Source of the DNA: Phyllostachys edulis
Taxonomy: Eukaryota > Streptophyta > Magnoliopsida > Poales > Poaceae
DNA length: 64,000 bases
NCBI GenBank assembly: GCA_036346405.1
Contig: CM070566.1
Location: forward strand, 14,255,533-14,319,532
Direction of reading: 5' to 3'
The position numbers were made by a program, and so were the translations under genes. Positions 11,112 through 23,701 of this stretch are shown piece after piece; within the stretch, counting starts at the first letter, position 1; each line of letters starts with the position of its first letter. The notes beneath the pieces were generated by a model. It did no database searches, was not told where the DNA came from, and saw only the letters and a list, made by a program, of their open reading frames with translations.

Positions 11112-11183
11112 CTGTTGTTGCTTGCGTCGCTCGCTTTGTGGTACTGCTTGCTGCTACGATGATCTGCCACATCACGCAGTGCA

Positions 11184-11190
11184 ATTTATA
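11184..11190 (-). promoter_or_regulatory. TATA box of the small gene, copy A
   Basis: On the minus strand the sequence reads CCTATAAATTGC. A start about 30 bases downstream would give a leader of about 110 nt that includes the GA run at 11074-11108. The same motif is kept in copy B at 27333-27339. Confidence 0.5.
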
Positions 11191-11689
11191 GGGGGAGTTG
11201 AATTACTGAGTTGTTGTGGGGGAGAAGGCGGCTTGAAGCTTCGTCCAAGACGATCGAAGATAGCGACTTGAAGCGGAAGCACGGGGTTAATTAGTTTGTT
11301 GACTTGCTGCCGATGATGCTGATGCTGCCTTGGTCGCCAAGGTTCTTCTTGCTTGATTAGCTGAGGAATCTTGTTGCTGTCTAGTCCAAACCACACGTGG
11401 TTTCAAAGGGGCTTTTTAATGGCAACGGATGCTAGGAACGAGGAAATTTCTTGCGCAAAAAGGCGATAATGGCACTGTAAAATGGAAAACGACTCAAAAA
11501 AAAAAATGCTTGGCTAGTCGTATGTGTATCGAGGAGGGTAGGCGGTCCGATCGTGCACCGGACGGTCTGGATTTAATTGGGGGGGAATTAATTGACAGGC
11601 AGGGATTGGGTGCCAGGAGCGAGGAAATTTCTTGCCAAAAAAAAAACGGAAAAGCCATTGTGAGCTAAAAATGACTCAAAAAGAGAAAA

Positions 11690-12769
11690 AAAATGAGGTC
11701 GCTCAAATCATTGCGAACCGTCCGATCAAAAACGGACGGCCCGATCAAGATAAGGGTTCGGACGGTCTGAACATTTAAACCATCGTGGACCGTCTGATCT
11801 CAATTAAACGGCCAGATCTTGTTGAAAAGCTCAGACGGTCCGAACGTTCAATTTCATTTTGGACCGCCCGATCAAAATCGGACGGCCCCAAACACCAGGC
11901 CTTTTCTTTGCTCTCGCTCCGCGTCTCACTGACCGGTGGGGCCCTCCTGTCAACCTCCGCCCTCCTCCTGGTCATCTTCTTCCTTGGGTGATCTGACGCC
12001 CATGGCCGAATCTGTCTTGCCTCCTCTCTCACCCCTCCGTGCCTATTTAAAGCGCATCAAGTGCGCCATGGCCGCCTCTCACTTCCCTCTACCCTCTCTC
12101 TCCTAGTCTTGGCTTGGCGATTCGAGTTTCGCCGCCATGGCGAGCTCTCCGCCGCCTCTGGCGCCGCCGCTAGGCCTATCCGCCACATTGGCCTACACCT
12201 CCCAGAGATCGCAAGCTCGTGGTCCATCCGTGCGCGCCTCCTTCCTCTGAAGCCACGGAACGCCACCGCCGCCTTCAACCACCGCCGTCCTCCTCGCCGC
12301 CACCATCCTTTAGCGCCGCCACGGCGAGCGTGAGCCCTAACCGCCGTGTTCCTCTACCTCATCTTGTCCCCTTGCCGGCCAAGACCCGGCCGTTCGACGA
12401 AACTCCACCGCCCGGCGCCACCACTCCAGTCCAACGTGGCAGCGCCCAGGTGGCGCCAAATCAGCGCCACCTCAGTGCCAGCTCCGCCCTATTGCGCGGG
12501 TGGCAGTCCACGTCAGCAGCCCATGTGGCACTCCAACCTCAGGCATATTATGAACCAAACACTGCCTGGCTCTGGTATCTACTCAGGCACAGATCCAGGA
12601 CACCAACCAAACACACAATTGTCTTTCACATGTGCCTGACCAAGCAATTTAGCACAAAACACCAGGCAAGTCACAGGCAGGTATAATACCTAGGCAACTT
12701 TTCAGGGCACCAACCAAACAAGCTCTTACATGTGGGCGTCGGTTTGCTTGCAGGCAGCATCTGCTGAAT
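11690..12769. other. Probable LTR-derived stretch with GGACCGTCCGATC motifs
   Basis: 11715-11890 holds several copies, in both orientations, of a motif like CGGACGGTC/GACCGTCCGATC separated by ATCAAGAT-type spacers. The same motif fills parts of the giant LTR at 47858-48010 and 52500-52790. 12050-12400 is GC-rich and resembles a gene leader with ATGs, but no frame shows a known domain. 12580-12725 has phrases such as CACCAACCAAACA typical of grass DNA-element ends. I find no gene that I can support. Confidence 0.4.
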
Positions 12770-13690
12770 GTGCCCCCACATGTTAGTAGGGTGAAAACAG
12801 GTGGATAATTTTCACCCAATCCGATGCTGTATTCAAAAAAATCCGCATGTAGTACCATTTTTTTTTCCTGATCCACGTCTGGTATTATCCATATCCAGAA
12901 AATCTCATGGAATATGGATTAAGATATGAGAAGAGTGATATTTTATGCGTATCCGTATTTTATAGGATATCCGAAAGATGTCCGATAAACATCAATATGC
13001 TTTAATATCATCTATGGTTTTCTAGTTATGGACTAATATATAATATGAATTTATATTTAATTATGTTTATTTTGTTAAGTAGGATAAATAATTCTCTAAT
13101 AGGTTTAATTTGACACTTTCGTTGGTGAAATTATATCTTTTCTTTATGTGTACACTACTTGTTAAGTTATCCGTGACCGATTTTAATCCGAACCGCATCC
13201 GCCTCGCGCCTGTATCCCAAAAAACATGTATCCGAATTCGACTCTGAATCTGGGGTAAAAATATGGGTTATGATACGGGAACAACAATATCTACCCGTAT
13301 CTAACCCGTTTTCACCCCTATTTGTTTGGGTGTGTCAAGAGCTAATTAATCCCAATAAACTTTATTTCGGACTCCTGTATCACTTTTTTTAATAAAAAAA
13401 ATCGTAGTCCTATGACATCCAGTTTGCGCATACTTGCCACGGTCGGCTTTTCACAGTTTACAAGGTTAAAATTTGGCATTTAATTTAAAACTAATATATT
13501 TATAAAATATTATGAAAGTATGAAATTATTTCTTATGGCAAATCTAATAATATCGTTTTAATATAATCAATCTAAATATCAATAAAAAAGTATTAATTAA
13601 AAATTGCGAAGTTTGATTCGTCCAAATAAAAAATGTTAAGTATTCACAAAACGCTGGGAGCAAGTGCAAAGATGGATGGATCTTCTTTTT
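12770..13690. repeat. Second duplicated segment, copy A; contains a hAT-like element
   Basis: This matches 35190-36125 in the same orientation through about 900 bp of AT-rich sequence. Within it, 12790-13321 is bounded by TAGGGTGAAAAC and GTTTTCACCCCTA, an inverted pair like the hAT element at 25096-26465, and it holds subterminal ATCCG motifs. No clear 8-bp duplication remains. No coding capacity. Confidence 0.65.
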
Positions 13691-14821
13691 TAAGATGGAC
13701 ACGTGTTGTATTGATCAAAATCTCCATAAACATATTACTCCTTATAAGGACCATATAAGGGCGGATGAATCGCCGCTCACTCAGCCCCTCCACATCGGCT
13801 TTTTCTGATTTTGTGCCAATCACGGCGAGGCGTCTCCTGCCCGTCCGATCTCAGCCGATGGCACAATTTGTTCGTGGCCTCACCTCCCTTTTTTCCTTCG
13901 TCCGCCTTCTCGTGACGCGTACAGGCCTCTCGAATCCTCTCATCGCTTCCTCGCACATGCCTCTCTCTCTCTCTCCATCCCCATCGCCTTCTCCGTCTCC
14001 GCCCTCCTCGCCGCTCCTCTTCCCCTTTGCCCACGCCCACGCCCTCACAGCTCCCCTCCTCCTCTTTGTCCATGCTCCCCTTCGCTCGCGCCGACTCCGC
14101 CGCCCCACTGTCCCCTCCTCCCCTTGGACGTCTTGGCTCCTGCCTTGATCTCGCTTGACCTCTTCCTCGTCTGGCGCTCCTCCCCTCCCCCCCACCGAGC
14201 CTCCTCACCTTCGCGCCTTGGCCTTCCCTGTCGCCCCCTCCTCCCCTTCCGCCCTAGCCACCCCGCTTCAGCCTCTTCCCTCATGCACCGCTCCTCCCCT
14301 TCGCCCCCGTTGACCACCTGCTCACCTTCAGCAGCGCCACCACTATCGCCCCCTCCTCCCCTTCCGCCTAGCCGCCACCCGCCTCCCCTTCGACCTTGCC
14401 GTTCTCCTTCTCCCATTCCCCAGCGACGCCCATGCAGCCTCCTCCTCCCCTTTGCCCGCGTTAGCTCATGCAGAGCCCCCTCCTCCCTTCTCTCCTCAGA
14501 CCGCCTCCCACTCGGCGCCAGACCTCCCATTCAACCGCGCCGCCCCCTCCCCTTCGCCCACGTCCTCGCAGCTCCCCTCCTCCCCTTTGCCCACGCTCCC
14601 CTTCGCCATGCTGCTCACGCCCCACCTGTCCCCTCCTCCCTCACTTTGTCTGGCTCCTCCTAGCCGCCTACATCCTCCCCTTCACCCACGCCACCCCCTC
14701 CCCTTCACTCCCGGCGTAGCCTCCTCCTCTTCATTCACACCCTCACAGCTCTCCTCCTCCCATTTGCCCGCGCCGCTGCCGCCGCCCCCTTCTCCCACCT
14801 GGTTGCATCTTCCTTATAGCC
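13691..14821. other. C/T-rich low-complexity stretch
   Basis: About 1 kb of strongly C-rich pyrimidine sequence gives long open frames on both strands made of Pro, Ser, Leu and Arg, as compositional bias would. No domain or codon pattern supports a protein. It lies immediately upstream of the LSM4-like fragment and could derive from that gene's leader region. Confidence 0.5.
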
Positions 14822-15211
14822 ATGCTTCCCAGGTTTGAATGTTTTTTTTCTATGTGTTTTTTATCCTGTGGACCTGAAGAACGGCGAGACCTACAACAAC
14901 CACTTGGTGAATTGCGACACATGGGTGAACATCCACCTCTAGGAGGTTATTTGCGCCTCGAAGGTGAAATCTTGTGCCAACATATTCGTCCTTTGATTGA
15001 TTGTTTTTGAGGAAACTAGGGTACCTGTCACTTCTTCTAAAGGAGAAATATGCACAAAAAACAACGATTTTTATGTGGACAGAGTAGGATTCTCCTTTTC
15101 TTATGGTTTAGGGTTGGGATTACACTATTGCAGGATGGTGCTAGGTTTTCAAGGATGCCCGAGTGTTACATCCGTGTGAACACCATCAAGTATCTTCAGG
15201 TTCCTAATGAG
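14822..15211 (+). pseudogene. LSM4: LSM4-like gene fragment with intron retained
   Basis: Two exon-like pieces match the Sm-like protein LSm4, a subunit of the LSm2-8 ring on U6 snRNA and the LSm1-7 decay complex. 14868-14963 encodes the Sm1 part (L-K-N-G-E-T-Y-N-N-H-L-V-N-C-D-T-W), then a TAG stop, then E-V-I-C-A-S-K. After a GT...AG intron, 15134-15211 encodes R-M-P-E-C-Y-I-R-V-N-T-I-K-Y-L and ends at a GT donor. An ATG-CTT-CCC at 14822 could be the first codons. The exon for residues after M-L-P and the Gly/Arg-rich tail were not found. The intron shows this is a DNA copy, not a retrocopy. It is a fragment and not a working gene. Confidence 0.8.
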
Positions 15212-16924
15212 GTATGGATTTGTAACGTGATGAATCTTATTTGCCTCTGTAGTTTGCTTGGTTGTTTAGTTATGTCTGTTGTGAATTTCCTTTTGCATTA
15301 TCAGGCAATGTATTCTGCCCAGGTTTCATTGTTGCATTGATTTTGAATATCGTTGTATGATCGTGCCTAGCAAAATCGCTATAATGTCATGGAGTTCTAT
15401 TGTGACTATCCTTCAATTTGAAGTCCCTTGTTCTTTTCAAATGTTTTTAGGTGGCAATGCATCATGTGGTATATTTGACTAATCTCCAACCAGTCATGTT
15501 TCTCGGTTTCTCTTCCCATAAACCGTGATCATGTTTTCTGTATGACTTGGCATCACAGATTCACGTTTCTTTTTGTCTGTTTTAAGTACTAATGTTCTAA
15601 TTGTTGCATTCATATGTCATTCATGTGGCCCGTCTCTAGGATTAACCATAATTGTCTGCCCTTTGTTTTAGTGTTAAATTGCTTTGCTTTTTAAGAAGCT
15701 TTTTGGTTACTTGATGTGACTTTGTCCATGCAGATTGCAGAATGTATATAAGTATATTAGATCTTCCTTGTGGAGTCTATGAATGGGAGAAGTATCCACT
15801 TCGAGTTTTCTTCTCATGAAATGTTCGCATCTGTAGTATCATACGATTGGAAAGGGTTTGGTGAGGTAAGAACATCTTTTGTATGTCTCGTATCTTTGTT
15901 TAATAAAAGCCATTTTTAATAAATAATTATTTGCAATAGAACCTGATGGACTTAACATTTTAGCTTGTTCTCTGAGCTGGGTCTATCTCAGAATACCGAC
16001 AAGAGCACATCCATCCCTTCTTGTGGCATGCATTCAACCACAATTTTTAGCAATGTTCATCTTCGGTTCTCCATGGATTCGAATTAGATTCTTTCTAGGA
16101 GTATATTCTACAATTATTATATATAAGCTAAAAGCTTAACCATGTTGTATATATTTCACTCCATTTTTTCGAATGATCCTGGAACGGAATAGATATTATT
16201 TAGCTGCATGTCATGTGAAATATGCTTCTAACTCTTTGAAGCATCTCCCGGATTGAATTTCTTTTCTGCAAATGCAGGAGAGGTCGGGGCTATCCACCTA
16301 GGGAAAAAGGATAGCAAGCCAACAGCATTGTCTAGGCTGTAGTCCCAGATGTCGCTCCATGAAAAAAGGTCTGCCCTATCATGTAAACGTCCTCAAATTT
16401 ATTTCCAATTTTTTTCTTCATTCCCTTACGGTACTGTTTGTTTTTATTAGAGGTGTGCTGCCAGATACATGCCATGTTTCTCTTACAGCCATCCAAAAAA
16501 AAGCTATGACAAACAAAAAAAGAATTGGGACTAATGTCTACTTTATTTTACCTATGTGTGTTCCATATCCTTTTCTCTCTCTGAAATATAGTTTAGCAAC
16601 TTTACATTCATTACAATGGTTCATGCATATTTGTTGTGTGGTTCATCTGCATTTGTAGTAATCTATAAGAGATTTACTCAATTTATAGTTTTCACACAGT
16701 TAATACTATTTCAATATGTTGCAAATAGATTGTAGTTGTGATTGGTTCCTTTTCTTGTTAGTGAAACCTGTCCTGCTTATAGAAGCAATGGATATTATCA
16801 AGAAGCTAAGGACATTGGATAAACCTTTAGCACCTTTCGAGGAGGATAATCCCACCAATTGGTGAGCCATCATCAAGAGTCACTAATCAATTCATCCGTC
16901 TGCACCATGTAGAAAATCACAATA
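15212..16924. other. Intron-like AT-rich stretch, no clear gene
   Basis: The base composition resembles plant introns (T-rich, with TGCAG acceptor-like sites at 15730 and 16275). Near 16785-16860 a short frame reads M-D-I-I-K-K-L-R-T-L-D-K-P-L-A-P-F and ends at TGA. I do not recognise it. It may be another captured exon. Confidence 0.3.
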
Positions 16925-17122
16925 TTGGATGCTAGAAAATTGAGTGAACTCTTGCTAGAGCTAATCAAGAACAATCTACAGTTTGATAGTATTTATTTAG
17001 GTATAGTACCAAAACTTGTGCCTCATATTAGTGAGCCATTTGTAGATATAGCCCTTCACTTTATGAGTGTAAATCAAAACCATATTGACCAAACAACTTT
17101 ATTTTTAGATGAGACTAGATAA
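16925..17122 (+). other. Unrecognised 65-codon frame, possible gene fragment
   Basis: The frame encodes an acidic, leucine-rich peptide (K-L-S-E-L-L-L-E-L-I-K-N-N-L-Q-F) with protein-like composition, unlike the surrounding T-rich DNA. It lies between the LSM4 and GNAT fragments on the same strand. I do not recognise a family. It may be one exon of a captured gene or chance. Confidence 0.2.
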
Positions 17123-18065
17123 AATTCAGAGAACAGTTCTGACAAACATAGATACACATTCACAACAATTGCATTACTCCATTTTCAAAGCTATTCCTGC
17201 TCAAAAGATTGCATCTGCTTCTTCTGCATGGCCTATCACGTTTAGATGATAAGTGTCAAAGATGATAAGCATGGCCTATCACATCCTGATTCTTATGTCA
17301 CAATTAGTTTCAGCTGTTAAGGTATTATGCATGCCTCTTTACAATTTTTTGGGGCTGTGTTGGGTACTTAATGATTGCTTTGGTGACAGGCGGCAATGCT
17401 TACAGTTAAGTTTTGTGTGATATTTCTGAATGATTCACCATAGTTCTCTCAATTTGTTTTACTTTGCTGTTTTATGAACTAACTACAACTACCTATCGAA
17501 GTACATGGCTTGATCACAACCCAATAGTTCAACTAATGTTTGTTGTGATGGAACAGAGGTGCCTCAGGTAGCAAGTATTGACAACAGAGCCCATCTTCCC
17601 ATCCAAATTCGTATGTAAGTTCATTTTATGATTTTACGTAGCCATGGTAGGTCATCTCTTGAAGTGATTAAGCTATTTGTTTTTTCTTGGAATGCTATAG
17701 GAGATTACCATGGAATAAATACGGACTTTGCTTAATGTTGTGCCTTAGATTAATGGACTTGCTTTCAACACCTCTTGGTTGTTTCCAGTTTCCAACGGAG
17801 TGAGAATTCACTACACTTAACTTAATTTCTGCAATAGTTGCTTTTCAATTCCACTCTTTTTTATTTTATTTTTTGTATCAAGTGGTGATTTACATAGAAC
17901 AGGAATTGGCATTTCGAAAATCCCGTTGTATGCGTGGATATATTTGATTGTCTAAGTATAAAGGTTATATAAAATGCAGATTTGGTGTATTAAAAAAATG
18001 TTTTGTGGCATCTTTAAAGAATTGTAATATACTAATATTTTTTTCTAATCAATCCATATTAATAG
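17123..18065. other. Intron-like stretch between gene fragments
   Basis: T-rich sequence with no supported gene. A short exon-like piece at about 17558-17615 reads V-P-Q-V-A-S-I-D-N-R-A-H-L-P-I-Q-I-R and is followed by GTATGTAAG-like donor bases. I cannot name its source. Confidence 0.25.
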
Positions 18066-18186
18066 GTCCATAAAACAAGCCATACAAGGGTGTATTTGAG
18101 CAATGTCTATGTTGCCAGGGAGCTCCAAAGAAATGGGTTGGGCTATGCATTGGTTGACAGGTCTTAAAAACCTGCTCATGAATGGG
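18066..18186 (+). pseudogene. GNAT acetyltransferase exon fragment
   Basis: One exon, bounded by an AG acceptor at 18064-18065 and a GT donor at 18187, encodes Y-L-S-N-V-Y-V-A-R-E-L-Q-R-N-G-L-G-Y-A-L-V. This is the acetyl-CoA binding motif A (the R/Q-x-x-G-x-G/A signature, here Q-R-N-G-L-G) of plant GCN5-related N-acetyltransferases. A TAA stop interrupts the following helix. The rest of the domain is absent nearby. With the LSM4 piece it forms a cluster of unrelated gene fragments on one strand, typical of DNA-transposon capture. Confidence 0.7.
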
Positions 18187-20071
18187 GTAGGTTCATTTTA
18201 TTTATTACTTAATTAATTTGCTTTATGTATTTACATGATGTTGTACTTATTCTTATCTGGTATTTGGTGGTCCGACGATCCGACTTCCCCCCTACATAAC
18301 AATATTTTTTTGTGGTTAGTTTGTGTCTTTGCCTATATGAAAAATAGGCTAACTCCTTTTCAGGATTTAGCACAAAAGGCAACATAAATGCGATACTTTT
18401 GAAACTTGTTATACCTACTCATCAACTGATGACATACATTTGGTTTAGTAATTATGCAGTTACCTCCCTTACCAAAACAAGAAAATAAAGCCTCGATCGA
18501 GGACGTATCTCCATCGACAAAGGAAAATGGTTACGACCGGTGACCTCTAAAAGGTGCATCCGTATTCTGACTTTCTACCTGTTAGCCCCCCTCGGGAAAA
18601 AAAACTTGCTGCAACAAAAAAAAACCACCTACACATTGTATTCATTAGGACAATTCCGATCACTTGTCAGATTGATTCTTTCTTTGAGACCACAAAAAAC
18701 AAGATTTCATAATTACTCGAATTGTACTCATAGAGGATTAACACTACATTACTACACAAAATACGTTGGTCTTATCAATAAAAATGATGTTACTGTAGCT
18801 TTTTGGTTCTGATATAATTCCTTTCTTACGCCTACATCTTTATTTACACATCTGTTCTTCTACTAGCGAATTTTCCTTAGTACGATTTGTCAGAAATACC
18901 TTTTTACAGCTAAAACAAATAGTTAGATGACGACTCCAAAGACTGTACAAATGTTTTCGTGTTTTCAGAAAAAAAAACCTCCAGCTACCTTAGTTCCTAC
19001 AGAGTGTATTCGCTATTACAGCTCCTACTGATTTTCACACTTCTTCTTTATTTCATACAAAACTAGCAGTTTTCTTAGGATTTCATATCTACTCAAATTG
19101 TACTAAAAAAAGCTAAACATTAGACTAATACACAGAATACATTGTAATTATACATATAAAATATATGCCGAGAACTTTTCAATTCTGATAGACTCCCTTT
19201 TCCAGTCTAGCATCTTCTATTGTCACAGTTTCCTTTTTATGATTTGTTTTAAATCATTATTACAAACGTCTCTGGAAAACATCAGTTCAACAATCTCATT
19301 CATAACGCGACCCATTTTCCGAACTAGGAAAAGTAACAATCATTCTTACATCCATTCTACAACTAGGATGCATGTGCCAAATAAAAAAAAAGAAACAATC
19401 TACACTACAAATAAAATACTTTATGGAACTAGCAGCGTTTACAGAAATATGCCTAAAAAAATCTCTATGAAACACCCAGCCTTGACACATTTATGGAATT
19501 CTTTATCTTGTAGGAAACATTCAGCATGTGTGCCTTCACGTTGCTTCCATTGTATTGTACAGCTTTTGAGAAAACAATAGGCCTAGCGTCATGTAACCCG
19601 CATTTGCACTAAATTGCCTGTTACTACGCACTTTTGTCGTCTATAGACGATCTGTGTTTCTTACAACACCGTGAATGCTTCAACAACGAATATCGCACTA
19701 ATACTTATTACAACCACGCCGACGTCTGTACTAATAGTGATGTTACTGACCATGCTCGAGCAAAGCATCGATCCACATGTAATTTCTGTTTTTCTTTATG
19801 GTTTGTGTTATAATGTATAATGGGACCTAGCTAATCATTCTGTAACTAAGTGCACCTATGCTAAGACTGCACATAACCCAGATATTAGAGCTTCTTCACA
19901 TTGTCTTTTAATGCTTTGCATTTTTATATGTTTCATGCTGATACTAAGTAACCTGCTTTAGACAGTATTATACCCTAACTAATCCTATGAACAACCAAAT
20001 CTACTTTGTGCAGCCCAGCAAAAAAAAAGGTTTATTTAAAAACATTACTCTTGTCGTACCAATCTATAATC
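18187..20071. other. AT-rich stretch, no gene
   Basis: Nothing here is supported as coding; the short frames have no motif. It may be the interior of the element that carries the gene fragments and ends near 20104. Confidence 0.35.
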
Positions 20072-20104
20072 AGCGACGCGGCAACGCACGCATTTATCGC
20101 CTAG
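20072..20104 (+). mobile_element. Candidate Helitron 3' terminus
   Basis: The sequence GCGACGCGGCAACGCACGC is followed, after a short spacer, by CTAG and then T. Grass Helitrons end with a GC-rich hairpin around GCGGCAACGC, about ten bases and CTRR, inserted before a T. The stem is imperfect here. If real, the element would include the LSM4 and GNAT fragments; I could not place its 5' TC end. Confidence 0.4.
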
Positions 20105-20917
20105 TGTATAGTTATGTATATACAACTCTGCTATTTATTTTGGACTCGATCAGTTTGATCATGACTCATGCATGTTGAACAGAACGTACACAAGATCAAG
20201 GTCAATGGAAACCAAACAAATTAAGTTAGCCATCACTTTCCAATTCCTCTACAATGCATCTAACAAAAGTTGGGTGAACCAGGATGAATGTATGGGATGG
20301 TACAAGATGGTATGGTACAACATGTGTGTTTAGTTAGTGGGATGAGATAATTCAAGATTTTGTTTGGTTGCATGAATGGGATGGTACCATATGGTTCAAG
20401 ATGGTGTTTGGTTGAGGAATGGAGTTGAATGAGTTGTATACATAGCGGGGTATTAGCTCGATTAATTATTAAAATATTAGCACGATTATTAAATTTACCT
20501 TAATTACAAAAGGAGTATTTAACTAAATTAATTATTTTAACTATACAATAATTGTCATGGCCCACTGGTCAGTGACGTATACACAGAGAGAAAGGGGGTA
20601 AGAGAGGGGACGCACTTGTCCCTGTACCACGTGGTTCGCCCGTTTTTATAGAAGCATTCGGTACAACATATTTGGGGAATATTTACAGAATCTGTATAAT
20701 CACATCAATGACGAGTTGGTTCAGTTCACTCAACCAACACATAAGGACATGGCATATTCAGGATCAGCCCATACATATATGCCCCTGATTCACCGAGCCA
20801 AACACAACCCAGAAGCTTAGAAAATCATATTCTTACTATCTACATGCATGTAACAAGAGATGAAGAGAACCTTATCCTTATCTTGTATACACACAGTGGA
20901 AGCTAGGGAGATGATAT
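20105..20917. other. No gene seen
   Basis: 20280-20420 repeats phrases like GGGATGGTACAAGATGGT in a degenerate tandem way. Otherwise the sequence is AT-rich without motifs that I recognise. Confidence 0.4.
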
Positions 20918-23700
20918 GAGAATTTTTAGCCGTATTAGCACATTTTTGCATCGTATTTACAGGAATAGCCGTCTAAGCATTTTTTTTTTGCAAAATTAGC
21001 CCCGTGCCAAATAGCGCCGTCGGTGACCCTCTCCGCCGCCACGTGCCTTGTCCTTGCGACCCATTGTCTTGGTGGCACCTCGCCAAGATAGCCGCCATGC
21101 AGTGACACCCATTGCCCGCCACGTGTCCCGTTTAGGGTTAAGCCGAAATTAGGGTTAGGGTAAAGGTTTAGGTAGGATTCGGCGTTGTTTGTTGGAATTT
21201 TAAAATATAGCAAATGAGTTCAAAAATTATTAAATTTTACGTGGAGCCTCCTGACATAGTGTATTTGCTTGTGTAAATTTGTCATAATTTCATAAATGCA
21301 TACCGCAACGCGTAATGCGACAGTTTGGTGGGTACCAGGTCGTGCCCCCCCCCCCGGACGGCATGCTCCTGCAGCGAGCCATACACCTATGAGCCAAACT
21401 TCATCCGAGTTATTATATCCTCTTTTCTAACATCTATCCTTTTGGAAATGCAGGGAATCTAGGGTGGGTGGGCATATTCAGGACTGGAACCCGATCCAGC
21501 AAGAGTGGACTACGACATGGACGAACAGGGTAGACTTGGATGTCTTGTGTGAACGGCGTCTGTACGACCTTCAGACGTACGATGCATACTTGGAGTGGTA
21601 CGTGCTACAGATGCGCGTAGGACTCACCATTCCTCCACCGGAGCGCCCGGAGCGGGTGACAGCGGAGACACACCAGTAGAGCCTCCGCCGCGTGTACGAT
21701 CATCATAGCGCTTCGTGACGTGACGACACCGTAAGACACTTACAACCTTTGGTTGTTTCATTGATGATATCCGTACTCTTCGTTAATGAACCTGTTACGT
21801 ATGTCACTACAGTTGGAGCGGGTACAACACGTCCATAGTGCATCGGAGGCCGCCTTCCGCAACCCAGACACAATACCGGCAAGATATAAAAAAAATTGAA
21901 GCACATCTCGGTGGAGATGAAGAAGATGATAAAGAACTTAAGCTGCGGTCGTTCGACGGACGATGTCCTGCACATCGGGCACCAAGTGGGGGGTCGTGCT
22001 CACCCGCTAGGTCACCATGACCTACTGAGTCCGGCCAGCATCGTAGCGTTCCCCATTGGTCATCCGCAACCCAGAGCGTTGGGGAGGTAAGTTATGCACG
22101 AATCTACATTCTATTTTTCGGTTATGCCTTACGTTCCGCTAACATCATGTCGTTCTCCCGCCACAGGTCCGTCGGGATGAATCACTTCTACCGTCGCTTT
22201 TGATACATAGACTAGCGCTCCTCGTCAGTCATCTACACTGCACATCTGGGAGGTACGAGATTATCAGTTTATGTCCACAGTGTTTATTAATTTGTACTAA
22301 CATCGTTCCGTCTTGCAGCCTTCAGTTGAGTAGTACACGGCATCAGGGTATGGAGCATGGCAACCAGGGTTTATAGCGTACGCATGGCAGAGCTCCTCTG
22401 GGTTCGCCATCCCACTGTACGTTCGAGGCCAGAGCTCCTCCGGGTTAGCTGGCACCCATACCTCCAAGGTCAGAGCTCATCCGCACAACCGGAGTTGCAG
22501 GCATCATACCCCGGGAGTGAATTTTTTGAGTTTGTCGCTCATGATTTCTTCAGAGGTGGCCCCTAGGTCGGCATGCCTCATCAGGGCGACATGTACGCTT
22601 ACCAAAGTCAGCCTACTGGTCCACCTCCGCCCACTCAACGGTCTCCATACCGCCTCAGAGTCGACACGTGATGTTCGGACCAGCTCACGTACCCCATGGG
22701 ACACGCCCGACGCAAGACATCCAGGCATACACAAAGGCAGCCACAACAAGAAGAGGGTAGTGACTCAGACGAGTGAGCCATAATGTATCCCGTGTGTAGT
22801 TTCTATGTTTTGGTATATTTGTATCCATATTTTATTTTGCTACATTTGTACGTTTTTTTTCATACATTCGAAGTCACATGAAATCATGAAACTCTAATTT
22901 CCGATGAGATGGCCAATAGTGATTTTGATGGCCAATAGCAATGAGATCGGCCAAAGATCGTTTTCCAGAAGTAGAAAAATGTGTAGTATATTTGGAATAT
23001 CCCACAACCTCCTCTAGACCGTTAATATAGCTTGTTGTCAATATATGTATATCACTAAAATGTAACCTTTTTTGAAACATCAGCAGATCTCAAATAACTA
23101 ATGACTGCATATTGCATATTGGTGCATGTTTTATCGGAGGCTAAGACATGCTAAAGAATGAAGGTTCTTAATATTTTATGCGAAATTAAAACCTTATCAT
23201 AATCCAAGAAATCTCTTACATTTTTTCTAATTAAAAGCAACTAAAATTTCTGAAACCTAAAATCTAGGAAAGCAGCTATTTTTCCATACATTCCAAGTCA
23301 CATGAAATCATGAAATTGTCAAAACATTACACAATCAAGTCCATTGCGTGAGGAGCCTTCAAAACAAATTTAATAATTTTTGGAGCTCATTTTCTACATT
23401 TACAAATTCGTACACGCAATACACTTATATAAAATTGCAAGAAAAAAATCTAAACGAATAAAATTATGGAAAAATTTCATAAGTAAGTACGTTGCGTCAG
23501 GAGGCTCCACATAAAATTTCATAATTTTTTGAACTCATTTGGTATATTTTAAAATTCCTACAAAAAGCGCCGAAACCCTAATGGACTCCCCTTAACCCTA
23601 GTTTCGGCCTAACCCTAAACCGGGACACATGACGGGCGGTGGGGCATCACCGCACGGCGGCCGTGCGGCGTGGGGTATGTGGCAGCCGGCGAGCGGTTGC
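20918..23700 (+). mobile_element. Inverted-repeat element I carrying a PMD gene tail
   Basis: The left end (AATTTTTAGCCGTATTAGCAC) matches the terminal repeats of element II at 28191-35008. Its inner part (21120-21290: AATTAGGGTTAGGG, then TAGCAAATGAGTTCA and TGGAGCCTCC) is inverted at about 23470-23640. The outer right end is missing: at about 23700 the sequence switches to a LINE. The interior, 21440-22790, is collinear with 30540-29150 of element II read on the other strand. No transposase was seen. Confidence 0.65.
21464..21679 (+). pseudogene. Plant mobile domain (PMD) protein, C-terminal part, element I
   Basis: The 71-codon frame (I-Q-D-W-N-P-I-Q-Q-E-W, then A-Y-L-E-W-Y-V) matches the stretch 30530-30270 minus of element II, which lies just downstream of the PMD domain proper. 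PMD proteins in plants include MAIN and MAIL1 and many transposon-borne copies. In this element only the tail after the domain remains. Downstream, 21890-22030 repeats the I-K-N-L-S-C-G-R-S-T-D-D-V-L segment also present in element II. Confidence 0.6.
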
Positions 23701-23701
23701 C

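Larger units (their letters stand above)
7180..11690. repeat. Duplicated block, copy A (direct repeat of 24103-28150)
   Basis: The block starts at AGAATGACTATGATAACC and matches 24103 onward in the same orientation in several collinear segments: 7180-7800, 9250-9311, 10041-10187 and 10752-11690. Copy A differs by a MULE at 9312-10040, two MITE-type copies at 7965-9135 and about 565 bp at 10188-10751 that copy B lacks. The small gene at 10772-11047 lies inside. A second matching pair (12770-13690 and 35190-36125) follows in the same order, so the original duplication may have been about 6.5 kb. Confidence 0.85.

Noticed and set aside
12580..12725. Possible MITE with CACCAACCAAACA phrases
   Set aside because: The repeats are in the same orientation and no inverted ends or target duplication were found.
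13765..14838. Long Pro/Ser/Leu/Arg-rich frames on both strands
   Set aside because: They arise from C/T-rich composition; overlapping frames on opposite strands and no domain.
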